DNA of 32,671 nucleotides from Taibaiella sp. (GTDB lineage: Bacteria > Bacteroidota > Bacteroidia > Chitinophagales > Chitinophagaceae). The stretch spans positions 1-32,671 of the forward strand of contig JAIOYR010000043.1 in NCBI GenBank assembly GCA_021740995.1, written 5' to 3'. The notes below the pieces were generated by a model. That model made no database searches and was not told the origin of the DNA. It saw only the letters and a program-made list of their open reading frames with translations. Shown one piece after another: positions 1-7,344 of the stretch. Within the stretch, counting starts at the first letter, position 1. Each line of letters starts with the position of its first letter. A program made the translations under genes and the position numbers.

Positions 1-19
1 CCTTCATTACATTTGCATA

Positions 20-850
20 TTGGCACATCCTATAGGTATTTTCGACTCGGGTTATGGCGGTCTTACCGTTTTCAAATCTATTGCGGCACAGTTGCCGCAA
101 TATGATTATCTGTATCTGGGCGATAATAGCCGCGCGCCGTATGGTAACCGGTCTTTCGAAACGGTACATCAGTACACGCTTGAATGTGTTGAGTGGTTCT
201 TCAGTATGGGGTGCCCGCTGGTGATTCTGGCGTGCAATACGGCCTCTGCCAAGGCACTGCGCACCATACAGCAGCAAGACCTGCCCCGAATAGGTGCCGG
301 CAAGCGTGTGCTGGGTGTGATAAGGCCTACGGCTGAGGTGATAGGCAACTATAGCCGAACCGGCAATGTGGGTGTGCTGGGCACGTCAGGCACGGTCAAT
401 TCAGATTCTTACCGTATAGAAATTAATCACTTTTTCCCTAAGGTGAAAGTATACCAGCAGGCATGCCCTATGTGGGTGCCACTGATAGAGGCCGGTGAGT
501 ACAATAATGAAGGGGCTGATTTTTTTGTAAAAAAATATCTGGATGAGCTACTGTCTAAAGCGCCGGAGGTTGATACCCTACTGCTGGCTTGCACCCATTA
601 TCCACTAATCATAGATAAAATACGAGAGTATTTGCCACCCGGCATAACTGTAGTAGCTCAGGGTGATATTGTAGCTGCTAGTCTTGCCGATTATCTGCAG
701 CGACATCCGGAGATAGAGCGTGGTATATCGAAGAATGGAGTTACCCGATACTATACTACCGATGATACTGTGGATTTTGATAATCATGGTTCGGTGTTCA
801 GAGGGGCGGCCCTGAAATCAGAACATGTGACGCTGGCAGAGATAAAATAA
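20..850 (+). CDS. murI: Glutamate racemase MurI
   Basis: Interconverts L- and D-glutamate in the cytoplasm, supplying D-Glu for peptidoglycan. The 276-residue protein has the usual family length. The N-terminal GIFDSGYGG motif places the catalytic Asp/Ser at about D9/S10, YLGDNSRAPYG follows, and the two racemase cysteines lie in LACNTAS (C72) and LACTHYP (C191). The start is uncertain: TTG at 20 gives a good N-terminus, but the frame stays open to the left edge with no ATG inside the window, so a start further upstream is possible. The gene ends before a strong bidirectional terminator. Identity is firm from the paired cysteine motifs. Confidence 0.95.
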   Translation: MAHPIGIFDSGYGGLTVFKSIAAQLPQYDYLYLGDNSRAPYGNRSFETVHQYTLECVEWFFSMGCPLVILACNTASAKALRTIQQQDLPRIGAGKRVLGVIRPTAEVIGNYSRTGNVGVLGTSGTVNSDSYRIEINHFFPKVKVYQQACPMWVPLIEAGEYNNEGADFFVKKYLDELLSKAPEVDTLLLACTHYPLIIDKIREYLPPGITVVAQGDIVAASLADYLQRHPEIERGISKNGVTRYYTTDDTVDFDNHGSVFRGAALKSEHVTLAEIK

Positions 851-893
851 TATGGTAAAGGCAGTAAACTACACTCGCCTGAAGTGGGATCAT

Positions 894-928
894 AAAAAAA
901 GAGGCTGTAATTAAACAGCCTCTTTTTT
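894..928. terminator. Bidirectional intrinsic terminator between murI and histone-like gene
   Basis: An 8-bp perfect stem (GAGGCTGT at 901-908, ACAGCCTC at 915-922) with a 6-nt loop is flanked by seven A on the left and six T on the right. It can therefore terminate both murI (+) and the convergent Lys/Ala-rich gene (-). Confidence 0.9.
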
Positions 929-946
929 AGATCGCTAAAATCAAAA

Positions 947-1255
947 TTACTTCTTTTTCTTAGCGGCTGTCTTTTTAGGACCAGCATTCTTTTTAGCTGC
1001 AACTTTCTTAGGAGCTGCTGCTTTTTTTGGAGCTGCTGCCTTTTTAGCAGGAGCTGCTTTTTTTGCGGGTGCTGCTTTTTTAGCAGGAGCCGCTTTCTTA
1101 GCAGGTGCTGCTTTTTTAGCAGGAGCCGCTTTTGCAGGAGCCGCTTTTTTAGCGGGTGCTGCTTTCTTTGCAGGAGCCGCTTTTTTAGCGGGTGCTGCTT
1201 TCTTTGCGGGTGCCGCTGCTTTTTTAGCAGGGGCCGCTTTCTTTGCTGTTGCCAT
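947..1255 (-). CDS. Lys/Ala/Pro-repeat histone H1-like protein
   Basis: A 102-residue, extremely basic low-complexity protein. After MAT it is almost entirely AAPAKK units repeated about a dozen times, ending in a Lys-rich tail (KKTAAKKKK). This resembles the C-terminal tail of histone H1 and bacterial H1-like proteins (HctB/AlgP type) that bind and condense DNA. A nucleoid or nucleic-acid-binding role is inferred from composition only. The start is ATG at 1255, where the repeat architecture begins; a longer frame to 1297 adds unrelated hydrophobic residues and runs into the rpmA terminator. It lies directly downstream of rplU-rpmA on the same strand but behind a terminator, so it probably has its own promoter. 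Confidence 0.75.
   Translation of the reverse strand: MATAKKAAPAKKAAAPAKKAAPAKKAAPAKKAAPAKKAAPAKAAPAKKAAPAKKAAPAKKAAPAKKAAPAKKAAAPKKAAAPKKVAAKKNAGPKKTAAKKKK
1000..1250 (-). repeat. Tandem coding repeats (AAPAKK units)
   Basis: On the minus strand an approximately 18-bp unit encoding Ala-Ala-Pro-Ala-Lys-Lys recurs in tandem with synonymous variation and a few 3-bp or 9-bp indels. Such arrays are prone to length change by slippage or recombination. Confidence 0.85.
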
Positions 1256-1295
1256 AACTGTGAATTTAAGGGTTAAACAAAACTGGTTATAAAGC

Positions 1296-1328
1296 AAAAA
1301 TCGCCGTAGGGGGTTAGTCCTCGGCGAT
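1296..1328 (-). terminator. Intrinsic terminator after rpmA
   Basis: On the minus strand a TCGCCG/CGGCGA stem (1301-1306 with 1322-1327, extended by an A-T pair) closes a 15-nt loop and is followed by TTTTT. It lies 5 bp past the rpmA stop and immediately upstream of the histone-like gene. Confidence 0.8.
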
Positions 1329-1332
1329 CTTC

Positions 1333-1587
1333 TTAATTAGCTGCGTTTACTGATACTAAAGTTTTTGTTCTTGTCTTACGGAATTCTACCAAGCCGTCTG
1401 TGAGGGCGAATATGGTAAAATCTTTTCCAAGCCCTACATTGTTACCTGGATGATATACTGTACCGCGCTGACGAAGGATGATATTTCCGTTGATTGCCGG
1501 CTGACCGCCGAAAATCTTTACACCGAGTCTTTTACTATGTGAGTCGCGGCCGTTTCTTACGCTGCCTTCCCCTTTTTTGTGTGCCAT
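1333..1587 (-). CDS. rpmA: 50S ribosomal protein bL27
   Basis: 84 residues with the diagnostic [17 protein letters not shown]-terminus and the [16 protein letters not shown] and [11 protein letters not shown] segments. bL27 sits near the peptidyl-transferase centre of the large subunit, and its N-terminal tail reaches the P-site tRNA. The protein starts directly at MAHKKG, with no N-terminal extension of the kind that is proteolytically removed in Firmicutes. It is the second gene of an rplU-rpmA operon, 52 bp behind rplU, and is followed by an intrinsic terminator. Confidence 0.97.
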   Translation of the reverse strand: MAHKKGEGSVRNGRDSHSKRLGVKIFGGQPAINGNIILRQRGTVYHPGNNVGLGKDFTIFALTDGLVEFRKTRTKTLVSVNAAN

Positions 1588-1639
1588 TATTATATTAGTT
1601 ATTTGCTATTACAAGTTAAAAATGTGCTTAAGAGTAAAA

Positions 1640-1939
1640 TTAAGCGATTTCATTTATTTTTATGCGTGTGAGGTACTGGCGGTGACCATTCAACTTCTGG
1701 TAGCCTTTTCTGCGTTTCTTTTTAAAGACTATAACCTTGTCACCTTTCAGATGATCAAGAATTTCAGCCTGTACTTTGGTAGAATTACTACCTACAGTGA
1801 TACCGCCGTTGTTGCTCACCATGAGCACATTGGAAAATTCAACTTTGTCGCCGGCATTACCGCCCAAACGATGCACAAACAATTCGTCATTCTGCTTTAC
1901 CTTGAACTGTTGCCCTGCTATATTTACTATTGCAAACAT
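1640..1939 (-). CDS. rplU: 50S ribosomal protein bL21
   Basis: 99 residues starting MFAIVNIAGQQFKV, matching bL21 (YAVIxxGGKQYKV pattern), with the C-terminal signature KKRRKGYQKLNGHRQ. It binds 23S rRNA in the large subunit. The ATG at 1939 is preferred over a codon at 1963, because bL21 proteins begin at this hydrophobic strand. The gene heads the rplU-rpmA pair and is divergent from the GH3-family gene across a 163-bp intergenic region that must hold both promoters. Confidence 0.95.
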   Translation of the reverse strand: MFAIVNIAGQQFKVKQNDELFVHRLGGNAGDKVEFSNVLMVSNNGGITVGSNSTKVQAEILDHLKGDKVIVFKKKRRKGYQKLNGHRQYLTRIKINEIA

Positions 1940-2077
1940 GATATACCAAAAATATTTACGCAAAGATAAATCACTTTTTTATTTTAACCAACAAAATTTT
2001 CTTAATCCTACTATTTTATTTCGCTTCACTATCGTCCGGTATAGGATAACAATAACATTTCCGCTAAAATTAATTAT

Positions 2078-2085
2078 TAACTTTG
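2078..2085 (+). promoter_or_regulatory. Bacteroidota -7 element (TAACTTTG)
   Basis: A perfect match to the Bacteroidota sigma-ABfr -7 consensus TAnnTTTG, 18 bp before the ATG of the GH3-family gene. The upstream -33 region (CATTT around 2056-2060) is weak. It predicts a very short 5' leader. Confidence 0.55.
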
Positions 2086-2102
2086 AAACAGAAAAGTAGC
2101 TG

Positions 2103-3599
2103 ATGAAAATAAAATCTTTCCTTGCAAGGCCGTATGCATCCATTGTTCATTCAAAGGTGCGCAAGGGTATGGCTACAGCGGTAGCCGACCAGCAGGCTAT
2201 CATGCAGTATCTGATAAAGCAGGGCAGCCGCACAGTATTTGGCAAAGATCATAACCTGAGTCAGGTAAAGAATTATGAAGATTTCAAAAAGGCTGTGCCG
2301 GTAAGAGATTACGAAGCGATATCTCCCTACATAGATAAAATAAAGAACGGGGAGCAAAATGTACTGTGGAAAGGCAAGCCGATATATTTTGCAAAAACAT
2401 CGGGCACTACCAGCGGTGCAAAATACATTCCAATATCAAAGGAATCTATAGGCAATCATATTAGTGGCGCGCGCGATGCGCTGCTGTGCTATATGGCAGA
2501 GAGTGGGAATACTTCTTTTGCCGATGGGAAAATGATCTTTCTTTCGGGCTCGCCGGAGATGGAGCGTGTAGGTGGCATACCTACAGGCAGGCTTAGCGGT
2601 ATAGTAAACCACTATATACCCCGCTATCTGCGTGGCAATCAGCTGCCATCTTATGAGACCAACTGTATAGAAGATTGGGAAGTGAAGCTGGACAAGATAG
2701 TGAAAGAAACCATGAGCGAAAATATGACGCTGATAAGCGGTATACCACCATGGATGCAGATGTATTTTGACTGGCTGATGCAGCGAAATGAAGGCAAGAA
2801 AATCACACAACTATTTCCGAAACTTCAGGTAATAGTACATGGGGGTGTAAACTTTGAGCCATATAAAGCTCGACTGATAGACAGTCTGGGTGGTAAGATA
2901 GATATGATAGAGACTTTTCCGGCATCAGAAGGCTTTTTTGCTTTTCAGGATGTAATAGGCGGAGCGGGGTTGCTGCTCAATACTGCCTCAGGTATCTTTT
3001 TTGAATTTATACCGGCTGCCGAAATCCATTCGGATAATCCTAAAAGACTCTCGCTGGGTGAAGTGAAAGTAGGGGAAAACTATGCACTAATAGTGAGCAC
3101 CAATGCAGGGTTGTGGGGATACAGCATAGGCGATACCGTACGTTTTGTAAGTACCGACCCATACAGGCTGGTAGTAACAGGGCGCATCAAGCATTTTATT
3201 TCGGCATTTGGTGAGCATGTGATAGGCGAGGAGGTAGAGTACGCTATAATGAATGCTGCCAAAGATCATGCGGCACAGATAACAGAGTTTACTATAGCGC
3301 CTGCTATACAGGTAAGTGAAGGGCTGCCTTATCACGAGTGGTTTGTAGAGTTTGAGAAACAACCGGCAAATATAGCTGCATTTGCAACGACGGTAAACAA
3401 CTATCTGAGGGGCAAAAACATTTATTACGAAGACCTGATATCAGGAGGTATACTACAGACGCTGAAAATAAGGGTTATGAAAAAAAATACCTTTATAGAA
3501 TACATGAAATCAATAGGTAAGCTGGGAGGGCAAAACAAGGTGCCCCGACTGGGCAATGACCGGAAAATAGCAGATGCCCTGAAACCGTGGGTGATGTAG
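2103..3599 (+). CDS. GH3 auxin-responsive-promoter family protein (acyl-adenylate-forming)
   Basis: 498 residues with hallmarks of the GH3 branch of the ANL adenylating superfamily. The nucleotide-binding loop SGTTSGAKYIP is at about residues 100-110, then ETFPASEGF, GLWGYSIGDTVRF, and the hinge-like VTGRIKHFISAFGEHV. Plant GH3 enzymes conjugate amino acids to jasmonate or auxin via acyl-AMP. Bacterial homologues are widespread in Bacteroidota, but their substrates are not known to me. The protein is probably cytoplasmic, since no signal peptide is visible. It is a single-gene unit between the divergent rplU operon and a convergent lipoprotein gene, so context gives no hint of substrate. The family is firm; the reaction is inferred. 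Confidence 0.88.
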   Translation: MKIKSFLARPYASIVHSKVRKGMATAVADQQAIMQYLIKQGSRTVFGKDHNLSQVKNYEDFKKAVPVRDYEAISPYIDKIKNGEQNVLWKGKPIYFAKTSGTTSGAKYIPISKESIGNHISGARDALLCYMAESGNTSFADGKMIFLSGSPEMERVGGIPTGRLSGIVNHYIPRYLRGNQLPSYETNCIEDWEVKLDKIVKETMSENMTLISGIPPWMQMYFDWLMQRNEGKKITQLFPKLQVIVHGGVNFEPYKARLIDSLGGKIDMIETFPASEGFFAFQDVIGGAGLLLNTASGIFFEFIPAAEIHSDNPKRLSLGEVKVGENYALIVSTNAGLWGYSIGDTVRFVSTDPYRLVVTGRIKHFISAFGEHVIGEEVEYAIMNAAKDHAAQITEFTIAPAIQVSEGLPYHEWFVEFEKQPANIAAFATTVNNYLRGKNIYYEDLISGGILQTLKIRVMKKNTFIEYMKSIGKLGGQNKVPRLGNDRKIADALKPWVM

Positions 3600-3625
3600 G
3601 CAACCGTGATGCAAAGAAGGTATGA

Positions 3626-4081
3626 TTAAGGCATAGTCGAATTGAAAGTTCCTGTAACCACCGTTGAATCAGAACAGGTAAAGTTGAAGCTACCGGTCAG
3701 GTTTGGCGTAACCGCTGATACTGTCAATGAACCGTGCGCAGATAGGACCGGTATGCTGGCTGTAGAAGGTTTGTAAGTTCCTCCATAATTTGTTCCGTCC
3801 ATAGTATAGGTGCCCACAGAGCCAACATAACTATATATCCATACAGAGATACGTGCACCCGAGGCAGATGTGCCATTTACTTCGACATATGGAAACGGAG
3901 AAGCTGCATTTTTATTGGTCCTTACCATATCGTCAGAAGATGAAAATGCCTCTCCGCTTCCGGATACTGAAGCTAACACAAAACGAGATGCAGTGGCTTT
4001 TGAGGCTGTTTCCTTTTTGCAGCTGCCTAGTGTAATAACAGCAGTAAAGATTGACAAGGCGTAAAGGGCTAAGTATCTCAT
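3626..4081 (-). CDS. Small lipoprotein, possibly DUF6252-like
   Basis: 151 residues with an N-terminal hydrophobic signal and a lipobox ending at C21 (ITLGSC, then KKE), so it is probably a lipid-anchored envelope protein. The remainder is rich in Ser, Thr, Gly and aromatics with alternating beta patterns (VWIYSYVGSVGTYTM; LTGSFNFTCSDSTVVTGTFNSTMP). This resembles small Bacteroidota lipoproteins annotated DUF6252, but that assignment is from memory of the pattern and is tentative. It is convergent with the GH3 gene (26 bp apart). No function can be given. Confidence 0.7.
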   Translation of the reverse strand: MRYLALYALSIFTAVITLGSCKKETASKATASRFVLASVSGSGEAFSSSDDMVRTNKNAASPFPYVEVNGTSASGARISVWIYSYVGSVGTYTMDGTNYGGTYKPSTASIPVLSAHGSLTVSAVTPNLTGSFNFTCSDSTVVTGTFNSTMP

Positions 4082-4282
4082 AATGCAGATTTATTATTAA
4101 TAGACCGACACAAAAGATCAAATGGTTGGGTTTCCCTAGCTTAAATGAACAATGCCGGATTCGCCATACGAGCAGCAAATCTATTTTGCTGCCATTTTTA
4201 GTGCTGTTTAGCCTCTCCGCTTAGGTTTTTATGAAATAACTAGATCGCCAGGCATAGCACTGGTTCCGCGGTGCGTCAATGG

Positions 4283-4326
4283 TCAAAAAGAAACAGGGCA
4301 CTGTCTCATAAAGAACGTGCCCTGTT
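4283..4326 (-). terminator. Intrinsic terminator after OmpA/TSP3 gene
   Basis: A 10-bp perfect stem (AACAGGGCAC at 4292-4301, GTGCCCTGTT at 4317-4326) with a 15-nt loop, followed on the minus strand by TCTTTTTG. It lies 21 bp past the stop of the outer-membrane protein gene. The adjoining interval 4082-4282 holds nothing else I can identify. Confidence 0.88.
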
Positions 4327-4347
4327 GCAATGCTGTCATGTTTATCG

Positions 4348-6135
4348 TTACTTGATGTTAGGATGTGGTGGCGGTACATTTGAGTCGCCACCTTCGTCCA
4401 CATTGGCAGGGCGATAAGTAACAATACTTTCGTCGCCACCCTCGCCATACTTAAAGATGAAGCGGTCGCGGCCTATGCTGTTTTTGTCGCTCATGTATTC
4501 AATCACAGCATTTACATGCTCCCACGATTTTTGTTCTTTTATTTTGCTGCCACTGCCGCCACCCATTATCACTACTTTGCACAGTGGGTTTGCCTGCATT
4601 TGTGCAGCCAGTGTAGCCAGTTGCACTTCCATGCCCTTGTTTATCTTGTTAGATTTTTCGGGGAAGAGCAGTGTGCCTGCGCCTATATTGCCGCAAGGGT
4701 TTTTGCCATTGTTGTTATTGTTGGTGTTGTTATTCACCATTTCCTTGCAGCCATCGGGGCAAGGGCAATTACCCACACCATCGGCATCTACAGGCTGGCA
4801 CTCAGTAGGTGTTATCAGTTGTTTGTCTTTATAGTCAGGTACACCATCACCATCTGTATCCAGCGGGCAGCCATGCGCATCCACAGGCAAGCCAGCAGGA
4901 GTTTTGGGGCATTTGTCGAACTGGTCTGTTACACCATCTTCATCCTTGTCAGGCAGTACCGGATTGGGTAGTATCATATGGCGTGGGTAAGACAGCTCGT
5001 TGTAGCCATGGTCCAGTGGATTGACCCAGTAAAGCGGCTCCACGCATTTCTTGCTCTTTATGTTGTAGTTGATACCTACCGAGAAATAGTTGATAGCATC
5101 AGATGAGCGGCCTGTACTTATTGTATTGCCCAGCATAGGTCCGAATCTTGTTCCGTCCAGGAAGGCATCGACCGGGAATACAAAACGGTCTTCGAGTTGC
5201 AGATTGAATTTTTTGCTGAGGCGGAACTGTACCCCTGCACCTATGCTTGGTGCAAAGTCGAGTGTTTTCTTATCGAGTATTGTAGACCGGCCAGTGTTCT
5301 GCGCTGGTGTTTCGTGCGACTTGTCCATGCCCTTTTGCAGGTCTTTGCGTATGTCTTTTGTCTTGCCGTTTGGATCTTTTACTATGTCCTGAAACTTGTA
5401 TTGCTCGTACTTATCATCCAGTGCATTTACACGGGTTTTGTAGCCCAGAGCACCAAGACCGAAGTAGCCGAAGAATGCCATAGAGTTTTTTGCTTTGTGG
5501 AAGTTGATGTTACCTGCATTGAACATCAGGTCCATATTGAGCTGCGAAGACTCCATGCGGGTAGCCCTGTATATGGGGTCGGCATCACTGGCAGTTGCAG
5601 CCTGCTGCAGCGGCGTGTAGTTGAAGGTGGTATAAGGTGCATCGTAGCCGGTAGTAGGCTGGCGGTCCAGGTTTTTGGCTACGCCGTAGATGTACTGCAA
5701 GCGCATGGAAAATATATAACCCAGCGATTTGCGCACATTCACATTTATTCCTCCGCCACCCTTGTGCCACAGCATCAGTGTGGGTACATTGCCTATCACA
5801 TTGTATAAGCCGCCACCTATCCCAGCCTCCCACATGCTGCGGGGGCGTGGAGGGAAGGCTTCCTGATGTTCCATATACCTGTGAAACTGCTTGCTGCGGC
5901 TTTTGGGGTAGTAAGCAGAGTCCATAATGTCATAATTTTTTCCATGATAAGTCATATCACGGTTAGACCATTGCAGTCCGGTGGGTTTAGCTGCTGGTTT
6001 TGCCGGTTCTGCAGGGGCTTCAGTTTCAGCGTTTTCTTTTTCTTTATCCTTCTTGCCTTTTCTTTCCTGTGCCCCCAGAGTGGCTACCATCAATAGGGCA
6101 ATACCTGTAATCAATAATGACTTCCTTAAGACCAT
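4348..6135 (-). CDS. OmpA-like outer-membrane protein with TSP type-3 repeats
   Basis: 595 residues. A signal peptide ends near LGAQ (about residue 22), followed by a Lys/Glu- and Ala/Pro-rich segment (24-51). Residues 100-360 are a beta-barrel-like region with alternating aromatic strands. Two calcium-binding thrombospondin type-3 repeats (DKDEDGVTDQFDKCP and DTDGDGVPDYKDK) lie at about 396-438. A linker at 446-481 holds five cysteines and an Asn run. Residues 485-565 are an OmpA-like C-terminal domain. OmpA domains normally tether the outer membrane to peptidoglycan, but here the key Asp and Arg are replaced (VIMGGGSGS and KSWEHVNAV), so binding is doubtful. It is a monocistronic gene with its own promoter (6182-6213) and terminator. 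Confidence 0.85.
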   Translation of the reverse strand: MVLRKSLLITGIALLMVATLGAQERKGKKDKEKENAETEAPAEPAKPAAKPTGLQWSNRDMTYHGKNYDIMDSAYYPKSRSKQFHRYMEHQEAFPPRPRSMWEAGIGGGLYNVIGNVPTLMLWHKGGGGINVNVRKSLGYIFSMRLQYIYGVAKNLDRQPTTGYDAPYTTFNYTPLQQAATASDADPIYRATRMESSQLNMDLMFNAGNINFHKAKNSMAFFGYFGLGALGYKTRVNALDDKYEQYKFQDIVKDPNGKTKDIRKDLQKGMDKSHETPAQNTGRSTILDKKTLDFAPSIGAGVQFRLSKKFNLQLEDRFVFPVDAFLDGTRFGPMLGNTISTGRSSDAINYFSVGINYNIKSKKCVEPLYWVNPLDHGYNELSYPRHMILPNPVLPDKDEDGVTDQFDKCPKTPAGLPVDAHGCPLDTDGDGVPDYKDKQLITPTECQPVDADGVGNCPCPDGCKEMVNNNTNNNNNGKNPCGNIGAGTLLFPEKSNKINKGMEVQLATLAAQMQANPLCKVVIMGGGSGSKIKEQKSWEHVNAVIEYMSDKNSIGRDRFIFKYGEGGDESIVTYRPANVDEGGDSNVPPPHPNIK

Positions 6136-6181
6136 AATGACAAATTTATATTGCGCATTTTCTTAAAATGAATATGCTAAG

Positions 6182-6213
6182 CAAAGGTATAGCCCTGCCA
6201 AACAAAAAACAAA
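6182..6213 (-). promoter_or_regulatory. Bacteroidota promoter of the OmpA/TSP3 gene
   Basis: On the minus strand TTTG (6213-6210) and TACCTTTG (6189-6182) match the -33 and -7 boxes of the Bacteroidota housekeeping sigma factor, separated by 20 bp. The -7 box lies 47 bp before the start codon. This is the most complete promoter seen in the window. Confidence 0.65.
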
Positions 6214-6336
6214 CATCTTTCGGTATGGTAAACCGTTATTTTAGCATTTTATTACATGTCTAAAAGTAGGCTATAAAAAATATGTTGGAATTAACTTTCT
6301 TATTTCGACTTTTACAGCCAATATCGACCGGTCTGA

Positions 6337-7299
6337 ATGGAAAGTGTAAAGAAGGTAATAGGTACAGAACTTTCGCTGTTCGAAAAAAAGTTCACTGAGA
6401 GCGTCAAAAGCACGAACCCCCTGCTCGATCGCATTATGCGGTTCATCATCAGGCGGAAGGGAAAACAAATGCGTCCCATGTTTGTATTTCTGTCGGCAAA
6501 GATTGCAGGAGAGATAAACGATACGACGTATAGAGCAGCATCGCTCATAGAACTGCTGCACACAGCTACTCTGGTGCACGACGATGTGGTGGATAACTCT
6601 GTAAAGCGGAGAAACTTCTTCTCAGTAAATGCGCTGTGGAAAAATAAAATTGCAGTATTGGTAGGCGATTATCTTTTGTCGAAGGGTCTGCTGCTATCTA
6701 TAGACAATGGCGACTTTAAGATACTGCAACTAACATCGCGTGCAGTAAAGGAAATGAGCGAAGGAGAGCTGATGCAGATGGAAAAGGCCAGAAAACTGGA
6801 TATCGATGAAACGGTTTATTTCGACATCATACGTGCCAAAACAGCATCGCTGCTGGCGGCTGCATGCGCCTCGGGCGCCTATTCTGCTACGACGGATGAA
6901 GGTATCGCAGAGAAATTTCGCCTGTTTGGAGAAAAGGTAGGAATTGCTTTTCAGATAAAGGACGACCTCTTCGATTACGGGCAGGACAATATAGGCAAGC
7001 CTACCGGAATAGACATAAAGGAGAAGAAAATGACACTGCCACTGATATATGCATTGCAGCATGCTGAGCGGTCTGTGAAACGTAGCATCATCTATACAGT
7101 AAAGAATAACAGCACCGACAGAGACAAAGTGAATGAAGTGATAAACTATGTGCAGCAGTCTGGTGGGATAGGCTATGCCGCAGAGAAGATGAAACAATAC
7201 AAGCAGGAAGCCCTGGAGTTGCTACGCACATTCCCGGAAACGCCTGCGAGGCAAGCTATGGAAGAGCTGGTGGACTTTGTGATAGACAGAAAGTACTGA
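6337..7299 (+). CDS. Polyprenyl diphosphate synthase (long-chain type)
   Basis: 320 residues, a type-I trans-isoprenyl diphosphate synthase. The first Asp-rich motif is HDDVVDNSVKRR (D82, D83, D86) and the second is FQIKDDLFDYGQD (D209, D210, D213); both bind Mg-diphosphate during condensation of isopentenyl diphosphate onto allylic primers. An Ala lies five residues before the first Asp, where short-chain synthases carry bulky aromatics. I infer a long chain, likely the side chain of menaquinone (IspB/HepT type); the length cannot be read from sequence. It is a single gene, divergent from the OmpA/TSP3 gene and convergent with the GT-C-like gene. A TAACTTTC (6292-6299) upstream is one mismatch from the -7 consensus. 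Confidence 0.92.
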   Translation: MESVKKVIGTELSLFEKKFTESVKSTNPLLDRIMRFIIRRKGKQMRPMFVFLSAKIAGEINDTTYRAASLIELLHTATLVHDDVVDNSVKRRNFFSVNALWKNKIAVLVGDYLLSKGLLLSIDNGDFKILQLTSRAVKEMSEGELMQMEKARKLDIDETVYFDIIRAKTASLLAAACASGAYSATTDEGIAEKFRLFGEKVGIAFQIKDDLFDYGQDNIGKPTGIDIKEKKMTLPLIYALQHAERSVKRSIIYTVKNNSTDRDKVNEVINYVQQSGGIGYAAEKMKQYKQEALELLRTFPETPARQAMEELVDFVIDRKY

Positions 7300-7344
7300 T
7301 GCTGCCAGTAGTTATAATGGTAGATGAAGTATCGTCCTGCCTGG

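Noticed and set aside
8-15. TACATTTG as a -7 promoter box for murI
   Set aside because: It is a perfect match, but it lies only 5 bp before the TTG start, which would put transcription start at or inside the start codon.
4516-5808. Long open frames on the plus strand opposite the OmpA/TSP3 gene
   Set aside because: They are antisense to a well-supported gene, show Cys- and His-rich compositions typical of shadow frames, and match no family.
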